Of a stretch of DNA of 64,000 nt, positions 20,197-29,133 are shown in pieces; within the stretch, counting starts at the first letter, position 1; each line of letters begins with the position of its first letter. The translations under genes were made by a program, and so were the position numbers. Source of the stretch: Caldanaerobius polysaccharolyticus DSM 13641. Lineage in GTDB: Bacteria > Bacillota > Thermoanaerobacteria > Thermoanaerobacterales > Caldanaerobiaceae. The notes below the pieces were generated by a model. It saw only the letters and a list, made by a program, of their open reading frames with translations. It had not been told where the DNA came from and did not search any database. Location of the stretch: the NCBI RefSeq assembly GCF_000427425.1, contig NZ_KE386495.1:795072-859071 (forward strand), read 5' to 3'.

Positions 20197-20921
20197 ATGC
20201 AGTTATTACAAAATACAACAGTAAGACAAACGGTTACAACAACCCAGCGCTTTAAGTTTCTAAGAAAGTAGTTGTACAAAAACAAGTACGTCTACATCAT
20301 GTTGCTACTGTATTGACCTACTTCATCATATTCAATTATGTCCCCATGTACGGCGCTATAATCACCTTTAAAAACTTCAGTCCTGCAAAAGACATACTGG
20401 ATAGCCAGTGGGTTAGCTTTAGGCACTTCAACGCGTTTTTCCACAGCTAATACTTCTGGAGGCTTTTGCGAAACACCATCCTGCTCAATATATCCATCGT
20501 GGTAATAGCAGGTATAATACTGGAGTTTACATCCAGGAATGAACTGATAAACGATATACTGGCTATGTTGGGATTGCAGAGAATACCCTTTATGACCATG
20601 CCCCAGTGGATCAGAACCATATACGTAGGGTCAGGCATATGGCAGGGCGTAGGATGGGTTCAATAATATACCTGGCAGCGCTGTCCAACATATTTACCAT
20701 ATTGTTCAAGATAGTGATACCGTTGTCCATGCCGGTGGTAGCGGTGATGATACTATTTTACGGGGTTGATGACGACGGGTATAGTGTAGGATACGCTGCT
20801 GATCAGCGAGAACGTGAAGTATGCTACGGTAATGGTATCCACGGTGCCCATATTGCTGATATACCCGTTTATACAGAAGTACTTTGTAAAGGGAGTAATG
20901 ATAGGGGCGATAAAAGAATAA
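20197..20921 (+). pseudogene. Remnant of LplB-type and YtcP-type permease genes, collapsed by deletions
   Basis: AAAGGAG and ATG at 20197 begin a gene that stops at 20269. Downstream, in shifting frames, are LplB-type pieces: YFIIFNYVPMYGAIITFKNF, ILDSQWVSFRHFNAFFH, RLLRNTILLN, then EFTSRNELINDILAMLGLQRIPF and RTIYVGSGIWQGVGW..IIYLAALS. This joins directly to the end of a second, YtcP-type permease: ILFKIVIPLSMPVVAVMILF and, after a frameshift, VKYATVMVSTVPILL..YFVKGVMIGAIKE. Two genes of ~900 bases each are thus reduced to ~725 bases by at least two internal deletions plus nonsense and frameshift changes. The intact binding protein follows by 24 bases. Confidence 0.8.
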
Positions 20922-20945
20922 AGAATTAAGAGGGGGAATGTATAA

Positions 20946-22607
20946 ATGAGGCTTAAAAGAACGTTAATTATAGTATTATGTGTAATTTTTGTGCTTTCAG
21001 TGTTTACGGCATGTGGCAGCAAACAGTCTTCAAACGTTAAGAGCTCTGCTGCCAAGAGCAGCGAAAGCGATAAGATAACGGAGATAAAGCTTCCTATCGT
21101 TAAAGAATCTATCACGCTTACATTCTGGAGGCCTACAGATGCTAAATTTACTGCTACTATGAAAGATTTTGGTGAAATAAGAGCATATCAGGAGATAGAA
21201 AAGAGAACGGGAATACATATAAACTGGATGCATCCGCCGATAGGTCAGGAAAAAGATCAATTCAATCTGATGATAGCATCTAATGATCTTCCGGATATTA
21301 TATATTACGATTGGAAGAGTGTAGCTGGCGGCCCAGCAAAACTTATTGCTGACGGTTCTATAATTAAATTAAATGACTTAATTGACAAATACGCGCCAAA
21401 TCTTAAGAAATTGCTTCAGGAAAATCCTGATATAAAGAAGCAAGTAGAATTGGATGATGGAACACTTTATATGTTTCCATTCATACGTGAAGATCCAAAA
21501 ATGGGCTCTACTGCAGGACCACAGTTAAGGAAAGACTGGTTGGACAAGTTAGGATTGCAGATTCCAAAGACTATAGATGATTGGCACAACGTGTTGGTGG
21601 CGTTTAGGGATAAAGATCCCAATGGCAATGGTAAAAAGGATGAGATACCTTTTACGGGAAGCGGATCTAATGGACAGGGCATTTTAAGTTTGGGCAATTT
21701 CGCGCCAGCATGGGGTGTATTAAATGGTTTTTATGTAAATGAAAGCGGAAAGATTGATTATGGTCCTATACAACCATCCTTTAGGGATTTTTTAACTACT
21801 ATGGCTCAGTGGTATAAGGAAAAGCTAATAGATCAGGATATAGCTACCAATGACAATAAAGCTTTTGATTATAAAATTACAAATAATCTTGCAGGGTCTT
21901 ATTTTAGCAATTTAATAGGCAACATGGGCAGGTATTTAACGTTAGTTAAACCTAAAAACTCAGGCTTTGATCTAGTAGGTGTCACGTGGCCAGTAGGACC
22001 AGCAGGAAAACCATATACTATTAGTGGAATAAAATTTTATGGTGGTGGAGTCCTCAACGGCGCTGCTATCAGTTCTAAAAACAAGCACGTTAAAGAGACG
22101 GTAGAGCTGCTTGATTATTGTTATAGTCCGGAAGGGCGTATGTTACTTAATTTTGGTATTGAAGGTGAAAGCTATAAAATGGAAAATGGCTATCCCAGGT
22201 ATACTGACGAGATTTTAAAAAATCCTAATGGGTTTCCCATGGATCAAGCGCTAGCCCGGTACGCTCCTGCGATAGCTAATGCGCCGATGGTTCAGGATAA
22301 GAGATATCTAGAGCAAATGTTGATATACCCTGAACAGAAGGAGGCACTAAGCAATTGGCAAAGCGCAGATCCCTCCCTTGTAGTACCTCCTGTATTGCCT
22401 ACTGAAGAGGAAAGCCAGAGGATTGCCTCTATAATGAATCAGGTCAACACGTATCAACAGGAAATGATGGGTAAGTTTATAATGGGCAAGGAAGCCATTA
22501 ACGATGCCACATGGAATAAATACGTAAATACGATAAAGGGCATGGGTATAGATGAAGCTATAAAGATCCAAAACGCAGCTATGGAAAGGTATAATAATAG
22601 AAAATAG
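20946..22607 (+). CDS. Large oligosaccharide-binding lipoprotein (LplA/YtcQ-like)
   Basis: 553 residues, the length typical of LplA-type binding proteins. The signal MRLKRTLIIVLCVIFVLSVFTAC gives lipidated Cys about 23. The mature part contains ITLTFWRPTDAKFTATMKDFGE, EKRTGIHINWMHPP, MIASNDLPDIIYYDW, GPQLRKDWLDKLGLQIPKTIDDW and DKDPNGNGKKDEIPFTG, a motif with Ca-binding-like Asp/Asn/Gly spacing common in this family. Its cognate permeases immediately upstream are destroyed, so unless it is served by others it is an orphan. The GH28 gene downstream suggests pectin-derived oligogalacturonides or rhamnogalacturonides as ligand (inference). Confidence 0.88.
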   Translation: MRLKRTLIIVLCVIFVLSVFTACGSKQSSNVKSSAAKSSESDKITEIKLPIVKESITLTFWRPTDAKFTATMKDFGEIRAYQEIEKRTGIHINWMHPPIGQEKDQFNLMIASNDLPDIIYYDWKSVAGGPAKLIADGSIIKLNDLIDKYAPNLKKLLQENPDIKKQVELDDGTLYMFPFIREDPKMGSTAGPQLRKDWLDKLGLQIPKTIDDWHNVLVAFRDKDPNGNGKKDEIPFTGSGSNGQGILSLGNFAPAWGVLNGFYVNESGKIDYGPIQPSFRDFLTTMAQWYKEKLIDQDIATNDNKAFDYKITNNLAGSYFSNLIGNMGRYLTLVKPKNSGFDLVGVTWPVGPAGKPYTISGIKFYGGGVLNGAAISSKNKHVKETVELLDYCYSPEGRMLLNFGIEGESYKMENGYPRYTDEILKNPNGFPMDQALARYAPAIANAPMVQDKRYLEQMLIYPEQKEALSNWQSADPSLVVPPVLPTEEESQRIASIMNQVNTYQQEMMGKFIMGKEAINDATWNKYVNTIKGMGIDEAIKIQNAAMERYNNRK

Positions 22608-22669
22608 ATGGTATTTGTTGAAATTTGCTACTCCTTTGTAAGCTTATTAATCAAGGAGGAAAGAGTACC

Positions 22670-24229
22670 GTGATAAATATAAACATCGTTTCAATAACCT
22701 CCAGGACAATTTCAATTGAGATTGAAAATGACGAATGTTTTTACACCAAAAATAAAGTCAATATATTTTTAAATGGTGATAAATTAGGTGTGGTAGATAC
22801 CAACGTTTTTACGATTAAAAACTTAACCCCAGATAGTGATTATGTCGTTTGGATTGAAGACTGTATTACGAAAGAAAGAAGCGGAAAAATTTCCGTTAGA
22901 ACTAATGCCGAAAGTGCTGTCGTCAATGTAAGGGATTTTGGGGCTAAGGGCGATGGCGAGTGGCTTGATACATCGGCAATACAGGCTGCGATTTTTGCCT
23001 GCCCTGAAAACGGAAGGGTATTTTTCCCAGAAGGTAGGTATTTGACGTTACCTATATTCTTAAAAAGCAATATAACATTAGAGTTGGGCAAAGGAGCTGT
23101 TTTGTTAGGTGCCAAAAAGAGAGAATTATATCCCATTTTGCCTGGTTTAATAAAGTCCAATAGAGAAGGCAAAGATTATTATTTGGGTTCATGGGAGGGA
23201 GAGGCTGTTGACAGTTTTGCCAGTATAGTAACAGGTATTGATGTTGAAAATGTGAGTGTTATTGGTGAAGGGACGATTGATGGCAATTCAGATTTTGACA
23301 CATGGTGGCATGAAGCGAAGATTAAAAAAATTGCTTGGCGACCGAAGACCATATTTTTAAATAAGTGTAAAAATATTTTAGTTGAAGGCATTACGATAAA
23401 AAATTCACCGTCATGGACTATACATCCTTTGATGTGTGAAAACCTAAAGTTTATAAACTTAGATATAAAAAATCCTAAGGATGCACCCAATACCGATGGG
23501 CTTGATCCAGAGTCTTGCAAAAATGTACTTATCTTAGGGACAAGATTTTCTGTAGGAGATGACTGTATAGCCATAAAGTCAGGTAAATTCTGTACAACAG
23601 AAAAATTTCCTGTTCCGTCAGAAGAAATACATATTAGAAACTGCTTGATGGAATATGGCCATGGGGCGGTAGTTATTGGCAGTGAAATGTCCGGCGGCGT
23701 AAAAAAAGTGTATGTAGAAAAATGCATATTTAATATGACAGATAGAGGCATAAGATTAAAGACGAGAAGAGGTAGGGGAGGTGTAATTGACGAGATCTAT
23801 GTTTCCACTATAAAAATGAATAAGGTGTTGACGCCCTTTACTATTAATAGTTTTTACAATTGTGACGCAGATGGCAAAACTGAGTACGTTTGGAGTAAAC
23901 AAAAATTGCCTGTAGATCATAGAACGCCGTATATTGGGAGTATTCATTTAAGAGATATTAAGTGTACTGATGCCCAGATAGCAGCAGGATTTATGTATGG
24001 GTTACCTGAGAGAAAAGTAGAAAATGTAACTATGGAAGATATATACGTCCACTTTGATACTAATGCAAAACTGGGTTATGCTGAAATGTTGAGCTTTGCG
24101 GAACCCATGTGTAGGAATGGTTTTTACTTTAATAACATAAGAAAGCTAAGATTAAAGAATGTGGTGCTGGAAAATGAATTAATAGAGCCGTTTGTTAAAT
24201 TAAACATAGATAATATTGACACATTATAA
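22670..24229 (+). CDS. GH28 polygalacturonase-family glycoside hydrolase
   Basis: 519 residues from the GTG at 22670, chosen because AAGGAGGA at 22653-22660 is ideally spaced; the frame is open further left but without a ribosome site. A short N-terminal fibronectin-like segment (about 1-80) precedes a right-handed beta-helix starting VNVRDFGAKGDGEWLDTSAIQAAI. GH28 catalytic motifs are all visible: NTDGLD (about 274), GDDCIAIKSG (about 297), GHGAVVIGSE (about 330) and RGIRLKT (about 360). No signal peptide, so it acts in the cytoplasm on short pectic oligomers, probably as an exo-enzyme or rhamnogalacturonan-type hydrolase. The gene follows a large binding protein. Confidence 0.88.
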   Translation: MININIVSITSRTISIEIENDECFYTKNKVNIFLNGDKLGVVDTNVFTIKNLTPDSDYVVWIEDCITKERSGKISVRTNAESAVVNVRDFGAKGDGEWLDTSAIQAAIFACPENGRVFFPEGRYLTLPIFLKSNITLELGKGAVLLGAKKRELYPILPGLIKSNREGKDYYLGSWEGEAVDSFASIVTGIDVENVSVIGEGTIDGNSDFDTWWHEAKIKKIAWRPKTIFLNKCKNILVEGITIKNSPSWTIHPLMCENLKFINLDIKNPKDAPNTDGLDPESCKNVLILGTRFSVGDDCIAIKSGKFCTTEKFPVPSEEIHIRNCLMEYGHGAVVIGSEMSGGVKKVYVEKCIFNMTDRGIRLKTRRGRGGVIDEIYVSTIKMNKVLTPFTINSFYNCDADGKTEYVWSKQKLPVDHRTPYIGSIHLRDIKCTDAQIAAGFMYGLPERKVENVTMEDIYVHFDTNAKLGYAEMLSFAEPMCRNGFYFNNIRKLRLKNVVLENELIEPFVKLNIDNIDTL

Positions 24230-24255
24230 TCGTAGGTTTATAATGAAGGTGCAAA

Positions 24256-24269
24256 TTAAAACGATTCAA
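24256..24269. promoter_or_regulatory. LacI-type operator candidate upstream of the second LacI gene
   Basis: TTAAAACGATTCAA is an imperfect inverted repeat centred on CG, 21 bases before the LacI-family start. It differs at one base from TTAAAACGTTTCAA at 25310, just before the Fe-alcohol dehydrogenase gene. Shared half-sites suggest autoregulation. Confidence 0.45.
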
Positions 24270-24290
24270 TATTGCAAAGGATGGGGAGAA

Positions 24291-25298
24291 ATGTCTACAA
24301 TTAAAGATGTAGCAAGGTTAGCGCGAGTTTCTGTGGGCACGGTATCCAGGTATCTGAACGGCTATACGGTCAGCGAAAACAACCGTTTAAAAATAGAGAA
24401 GGCGATACAGCAATTGGACTTTAAGATAAACCCTGTTGCGAGAAGCCTTAAAACCAATCGATCCATGACTGTAGCTGTTTTAGTTCCCGCATTGGCTAAT
24501 ATATTCAGCATGAGCGTTATTGAAGGGGTAGAGCGTTTCCTTGATCAATACGGGTATAGTTTGATCGTGTGCGATTCAGAAGGAGATGTGGAGAAAGAAA
24601 AGGCTAAGTTGCAGTTTGTTAAAGACAAATACGTGGATGGAGTTATTGTAATGCCTACTACTAATGTAGGTAGTCACGTGTACGAGATAATGGGACGGGA
24701 GTTTCCCGTGGTTTTGATAGATCGATTGGTGGACGATGAAGAGTTTGATGCGGTGGTGGTTGACAACACCAATGCAGCGTACGATGCAGTAGAACACCTG
24801 GTGATAAACGGCCATAGGCAGATAGGCATAATCACAGGGCCGGATAATATCTCCACGTCTAGAGAGCGGTACAAAGGATACCAGCGCGTCTTAGACGATT
24901 ATGGTATAAGCATAGAAGAAGAATACGTGCTTCACGGAGATTACACTATTGATACCGGTTATTTTCTTATGAAAAGGCTTATGCAGCTAGATCATCCGCC
25001 GACAGCTGTATTTGTGTCCAATTATGAGATGACCATAGGCGCTATAATGGCTATAAACGACATAGGTATACAGGTACCAGAACAGGTGTCCATAATAGGG
25101 TTTGATCAATTAGAGTTGTCAAAGGTAATAAAACCTTCGCTGTCTGTGGTAGTGCAACCTATGGAGGCAATTGGCCAGAAGGCGGCGGAAATCCTCTATC
25201 GTCGCATGAGAGGAGATAGGGAGGATTTCCCTTTGATGGTGCGCCTTAAAGCTCAGCTTTATGAGGGTAAGTCCGTAAAGAATATAGCTTTAAAGTGA
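24291..25298 (+). CDS. LacI-family transcriptional regulator
   Basis: 335 residues starting MSTIKDVARLARVSVGTVSRYLNG, a clear LacI helix-turn-helix (about 3-24), followed by hinge ARSLKTNRSMTVAVLVP and a sugar-binding effector domain ending near IRPSLSVVVQP-like KPSLSVVVQP. The ATG at 24291 gives the family N-terminus; the frame is open to 24216, overlapping the GH28 end, but those residues look unrelated. Genes for an Fe-alcohol dehydrogenase, FGGY kinase and GatD-like dehydrogenase follow closely, so it probably controls this sugar or polyol cluster. Similar operator-like sites occur at 24256 and 25310. Confidence 0.9.
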   Translation: MSTIKDVARLARVSVGTVSRYLNGYTVSENNRLKIEKAIQQLDFKINPVARSLKTNRSMTVAVLVPALANIFSMSVIEGVERFLDQYGYSLIVCDSEGDVEKEKAKLQFVKDKYVDGVIVMPTTNVGSHVYEIMGREFPVVLIDRLVDDEEFDAVVVDNTNAAYDAVEHLVINGHRQIGIITGPDNISTSRERYKGYQRVLDDYGISIEEEYVLHGDYTIDTGYFLMKRLMQLDHPPTAVFVSNYEMTIGAIMAINDIGIQVPEQVSIIGFDQLELSKVIKPSLSVVVQPMEAIGQKAAEILYRRMRGDREDFPLMVRLKAQLYEGKSVKNIALK

Positions 25299-25309
25299 TG
25301 AACGAGATT

Positions 25310-25323
25310 TTAAAACGTTTCAA
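25310..25323. promoter_or_regulatory. LacI-type operator candidate before the Fe-alcohol dehydrogenase gene
   Basis: TTAAAACGTTTCAA has six of seven symmetric positions around the central CG, the classic LacI/GalR half-site AAACG-TTT. It lies 13 bases before the ATG at 25337 and closely matches the site at 24256. Confidence 0.5.
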
Positions 25324-25336
25324 TTGGGGGGAGAAT

Positions 25337-26503
25337 ATGAGATTTAAAGTGAATTTTCCGGTTGAGATTTTCTTTGGCGAAGGGGAGGCAGATCACATAG
25401 GAGAAATCGCAAAGAAGTACGGTAAAACAGCTTTTGCGGTGATTGACCCGTTTCTAAAGGGAAGTGCTGTAGAAGAGAGAGTGGAAAGAAAACTCACTGA
25501 AGCAGGAGTGGAAGCCGTCCCTTTTTATGAAGTGGTTCCTAACCCCACGGTAGAGCTTATAGATAAAGGAGCAGAGATGGTGCGCAATGGGAACTATGAC
25601 ATGGTAATAGCTATAGGTGGGGGAAGCTCTATAGATACGGGAAAAGCCATAGCTTTGCTGGCGACCAATGAAGGGAGCTGTTGGGAATACACAGAGAGGC
25701 TGGGCGCCAATGTAGTGCGGCCCAAGGTAAAAGGATTGCCTTTGATATCTGTGCCTACCACCGCAGGAACGGGGAGTGAAGCCACGCCTTATGCTGTAAT
25801 AAACAATCCAGCGATTCACCAGAAATGTACTATAGTAAGCCCTATGGTTTTTCCGGTGGCATCCATTGTAGATCCTGAGTTGATGATGACCATGCCTCCT
25901 GCCCTTACGGCGTTAACCGGTGTAGATGCCTTTTCCCACGCTTTTGAGTCGTATATAAACGTGAATGCCCATCCGTTTTCAGAGATGGTAGCACTAGAGT
26001 CCATAAAGCGCTTTGCGGGGAATATAGTAGAGGCGGTGAAGAACGGTTCTGATATAAAAGCGAGAAGGGAGATGGCGCTGGCGTGTACCTTTGGTGGTAT
26101 GGCTATAGCCCATGCAGGGACGACGGTACCCCACGCGTTGGGGCAGCCGTTAAGCGGGCTGACCAATGCGCCCCATGGAGGCACAATAGCGGCATGCTTG
26201 CCTGAGGTGGTGGAGTGGACGTTGCCCGTAGCCGCTGAAAAGTTTGCCGTGGTAGCGGAGATACTTGACCCTTCTTTGAAGACTGAGTCTGTAAATCAAA
26301 AAGCCTCAAGATTGCCCTTAATACTGGAGAATTTGTTCAAAGAGATTGGTGCGGATGTGACCTTTGGGGGATACGGGCTAAAAGAAGATGAGATCGAAGG
26401 TTTTGCCGATACGGTGTATACCAGTTTTCAATTAGACCTTAAGGGCCATCCCAAAGTGGCAACCAGGGAAGATATCATATACTTAATACGCCAATGCATG
26501 TAG
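25337..26503 (+). CDS. Iron-containing alcohol dehydrogenase
   Basis: 388 residues, usual for group III alcohol dehydrogenases. NAD(P)-binding GGGSSIDTGKAIA near residue 95, substrate loop SVPTTAGTGSEATPYAVI near 140, and metal-ligand region GVDAFSHAFESY, PHALGQPLSG and NAPHGG with the conserved His residues. The ATG at 25337 follows GGGGGGAG. It reduces aldehydes such as lactaldehyde or oxidises alcohols or polyols. In a cluster with an FGGY kinase and a GatD-like dehydrogenase, a polyol or short-chain aldehyde is likely, but the substrate is not readable. Confidence 0.9.
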   Translation: MRFKVNFPVEIFFGEGEADHIGEIAKKYGKTAFAVIDPFLKGSAVEERVERKLTEAGVEAVPFYEVVPNPTVELIDKGAEMVRNGNYDMVIAIGGGSSIDTGKAIALLATNEGSCWEYTERLGANVVRPKVKGLPLISVPTTAGTGSEATPYAVINNPAIHQKCTIVSPMVFPVASIVDPELMMTMPPALTALTGVDAFSHAFESYINVNAHPFSEMVALESIKRFAGNIVEAVKNGSDIKARREMALACTFGGMAIAHAGTTVPHALGQPLSGLTNAPHGGTIAACLPEVVEWTLPVAAEKFAVVAEILDPSLKTESVNQKASRLPLILENLFKEIGADVTFGGYGLKEDEIEGFADTVYTSFQLDLKGHPKVATREDIIYLIRQCM

Positions 26504-26515
26504 GGGAGGGGAATC

Positions 26516-28036
26516 ATGTGTAAACTTTTAGGTATAGATATAGGGACATCTGCGTGTAAATTGACTGTGTTTGATATACAGGGAAACGTGGTGGCATCAG
26601 CATCGAGATCTTATAAAGTCCGCTATTTGCGGGCAGGATGGGCGGAGCAGGATGCCGATGAATGGTGGAAAGCTGTATGCAGCTCGCTGAAAGAAATATG
26701 GAAAAGCGGCAAAGTTTCTCCTTCTGAGATCGCAGGAGTAGGAGTGGATGGGCAGAGCTGGTCAGCTTTAGCTGTTTCCAAAGATGGTCAGGTTTTGCGG
26801 CCTGTTATGATATGGTTTGACAGGAGAGCGCAGGCACAAGTAAAATGGATGGAGGAAACCATAGGAAAGGACAGGATAATAGCGTTGAGCGGGAATCCTC
26901 TGGATCCAGCTTATATAACGCCGAAGATGTTGTGGATTAAGGAAAATGAGCCACAAGTATACCAGCGCACGTATAAATTTCTCCAAAGCAACGCTTTTAT
27001 TGTGTATAGGCTTACAGGGAATTTTACCCAGGATAAATCTCAAGGTTACGGGTTTCACTTTTTTGATATATCAAAGGGTTGTTACGACGTAGAGCTGTGC
27101 AGAGATATGGGCCTTGATATAGAAAAGGTTGCAGATGTGTGCGAGTGCAGTGAAATCGTCGGCAAGGTTACAAAAGAAGCGGCTATGCAGACAGGCTTGG
27201 TAGAGGGAACGCCGGTAGTCGCAGGAGGTCTTGATGCGGCAGCGTCTACATTGGGGGCAGGTGTGATTGAGTCGGGACAAACACAGGAGCAGGGCGGACA
27301 GGCTGGAGGTATGAGCATATTTTTATCAACGCCTGTCATTGAGCCCCGCTTGATATTAAGCTATCACGTTATACCTGATTCATGGTTGCTCCAGGGTGGC
27401 ACGGTAGGTGGTGGAGGTGCGCTTAAATGGTTTAAAGAGCAATTAGGCTATGAGGAAACAGAGATAGCGCAAAAAATGGGTATAAGCCCTTACAAGGTTA
27501 TAGATGATGAGGTTTCATCGATAAAGCCGGGAAGTGGCGGCGTCGTATTTTTGCCTTATATGTCCGGTGAGCGCTCGCCTATATGGAACCCCAATGCCAG
27601 AGGAGTGTTTTTCGGTCTGTCCTATGATAAGACCAAAGCCCATATGGCCAGGGCGGTGATGGAAGGGTGTGCTTTTGCTTTAAGGCACAACATAGAGGTA
27701 GCAGAGGAAGCAGGGGCTACTGTAAACAGGCTTATAAGCGTTGGCGGTGCTGCTAACAGCGATGTATGGATGCAGATAAAGGCGGACGTGACAGGGAAGG
27801 AGATAGTTGTCCCCTATTCCGACGATGCCACTGCTCTGGGTGCTGCCTTGTTGGCCGGGGTAGGTACAGGAATATATGAAGATTTTAAAGAGGCGGTCAG
27901 GCGTACCGTCAGAGTGAGGAAAATATATAAGCCCAATCCAGATAATTTTAAGGTGTACGGCGATTTGTACGGTGTATATCGAGAGATATATGCTAGGCTT
28001 GAAAGCACATACGATAGATTGGCACAGATATTTTGA
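26516..28036 (+). CDS. xylB: FGGY-family carbohydrate kinase, xylulokinase-like
   Basis: 506 residues, the XylB size. It begins LGIDIGTSACKLTVFDIQG (ATP-site phosphate loop), then GWAEQDADEWWKAVC, GVGVDGQSWSALAVSKDG and MIWFDRRAQAQ, motifs of xylulokinases. The C-terminal domain has GGLDAAASTLGAG, LPYMSGERSPIWNPNARG and the adenosine motif GGAANSDVWMQIKADVTG. It phosphorylates a ketose, most often D-xylulose to xylulose 5-phosphate. Position between two dehydrogenases suggests the ketose comes from a polyol, so another pentulose or hexulose is possible. The start follows GGGGAGGGG by a few bases. Confidence 0.88.
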   Translation: MCKLLGIDIGTSACKLTVFDIQGNVVASASRSYKVRYLRAGWAEQDADEWWKAVCSSLKEIWKSGKVSPSEIAGVGVDGQSWSALAVSKDGQVLRPVMIWFDRRAQAQVKWMEETIGKDRIIALSGNPLDPAYITPKMLWIKENEPQVYQRTYKFLQSNAFIVYRLTGNFTQDKSQGYGFHFFDISKGCYDVELCRDMGLDIEKVADVCECSEIVGKVTKEAAMQTGLVEGTPVVAGGLDAAASTLGAGVIESGQTQEQGGQAGGMSIFLSTPVIEPRLILSYHVIPDSWLLQGGTVGGGGALKWFKEQLGYEETEIAQKMGISPYKVIDDEVSSIKPGSGGVVFLPYMSGERSPIWNPNARGVFFGLSYDKTKAHMARAVMEGCAFALRHNIEVAEEAGATVNRLISVGGAANSDVWMQIKADVTGKEIVVPYSDDATALGAALLAGVGTGIYEDFKEAVRRTVRVRKIYKPNPDNFKVYGDLYGVYREIYARLESTYDRLAQIF

Positions 28037-28064
28037 GAGTTATAACTGGAAAGGGATGTGACAG

Positions 28065-29108
28065 ATGAAAGCAGCTGTTTTACGCGGTGAAAATGATATC
28101 GTGTACAAGGACATCCAAAGGCCTGAAATAGGCGATGATGAGGTTTTAGTTAATGTAAAAGCCACAGGAATTTGTGGATCTGATATCCCCAGGGTATTGG
28201 GTAAGGCTGCTCATTATTATCCTATTGTCCTGGGCCATGAGTTTGCAGGAGTAGTGGCAGAGGTAGGGAATAATGTGACGGATGTAGAAGTGGGGACAAG
28301 AGTGACATGTGCGCCGCTGGTGCCGTGCCATAGGTGTGCAGAATGTCAGATGGGCTATTTTTCACAGTGCAGCCATTATAAATTTATCGGTTCCAGCCTG
28401 TTTGGAAGTTGGGCGGAATATGTGAGAGTGCCGGCTATAAACGTAGTAAGGTTACCTGATGAGGTGAGCTTTGAAGAGGGAGCTTTTTTCGAGCCTTCAA
28501 CGGTGGTATTACACGGTATTTTTAATGCGGATTTTAGAGCCGGTTACAGTGCAGCGGTTTTGGGCTGTGGGACTATAGGTCAGCTGGCGGTTCAGTGGCT
28601 CAGAATAATGGGTGCTTCTCATATATATGCCTTTGATATAGACGGCGAAAAATTGGAGCTTGCCAAGGAATTGGGCGCTGATGCTTGTTTTAATACATCA
28701 GTTGAGGGCTTTGAGGAAAAATTAAAAGACATCCTAGAAGATGGTGGCGTCGACTACGTGTTTGAAACCGCCGGCGTGTCATTTACCCAGAGGTTGAGCT
28801 TGAGCGTAGCGGCCAAAAGAGGCACTATCTGTTTTATAGGGACGCCTACAAAGGATTTGACATTACAGCCTCATTTATTTGAAGTGATATTGCGCAAGGA
28901 ATTGACATTAAAGGGTTCGTGGATGTCGTATTCTGCCCCATTCCCCGGTCGAGAGTGGAAGCTGACAGCAGAGGCTTTTAAGAAAAAAGACTTAAAGGTA
29001 GATCCTTTGATATATAAGAGGTTTCCTTTAAGAGATGTAAATAAAGCATTTGACTTGTTTAGAAATCGCTCGCCTGTAAAAGGTAAGATTATGCTGATTA
29101 ATGAATGA
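28065..29108 (+). CDS. Zinc-dependent medium-chain dehydrogenase, galactitol-1-phosphate dehydrogenase-like
   Basis: 347 residues. GroES-like domain with catalytic-zinc residues in GICGSDIPRVLGKAAHYYP and LGHEFAGVV, and the structural-zinc Cys set in CHRCAECQMGYFSQC (about 88-102). The Rossmann domain has AVLGCGTIGQLAVQW. The motifs HYYPIVLGHEF, FIGS and LRKELTLKGSWMSYSAPFPGREW match E. coli GatD closely, favouring a sugar-alcohol-phosphate or polyol substrate. It ends the polyol-like cluster that begins with the LacI gene at 24291. Sorbitol dehydrogenase is the alternative. Confidence 0.88.
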   Translation: MKAAVLRGENDIVYKDIQRPEIGDDEVLVNVKATGICGSDIPRVLGKAAHYYPIVLGHEFAGVVAEVGNNVTDVEVGTRVTCAPLVPCHRCAECQMGYFSQCSHYKFIGSSLFGSWAEYVRVPAINVVRLPDEVSFEEGAFFEPSTVVLHGIFNADFRAGYSAAVLGCGTIGQLAVQWLRIMGASHIYAFDIDGEKLELAKELGADACFNTSVEGFEEKLKDILEDGGVDYVFETAGVSFTQRLSLSVAAKRGTICFIGTPTKDLTLQPHLFEVILRKELTLKGSWMSYSAPFPGREWKLTAEAFKKKDLKVDPLIYKRFPLRDVNKAFDLFRNRSPVKGKIMLINE

Positions 29109-29133
29109 GTATTCCAGCAATTGGAGGTATACA

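Noticed and set aside
23179-23751. Long reverse ORF (190 codons) inside the GH28 gene
   Set aside because: It is a shadow of the GH28 coding strand, whose catalytic motifs are all in the forward frame.
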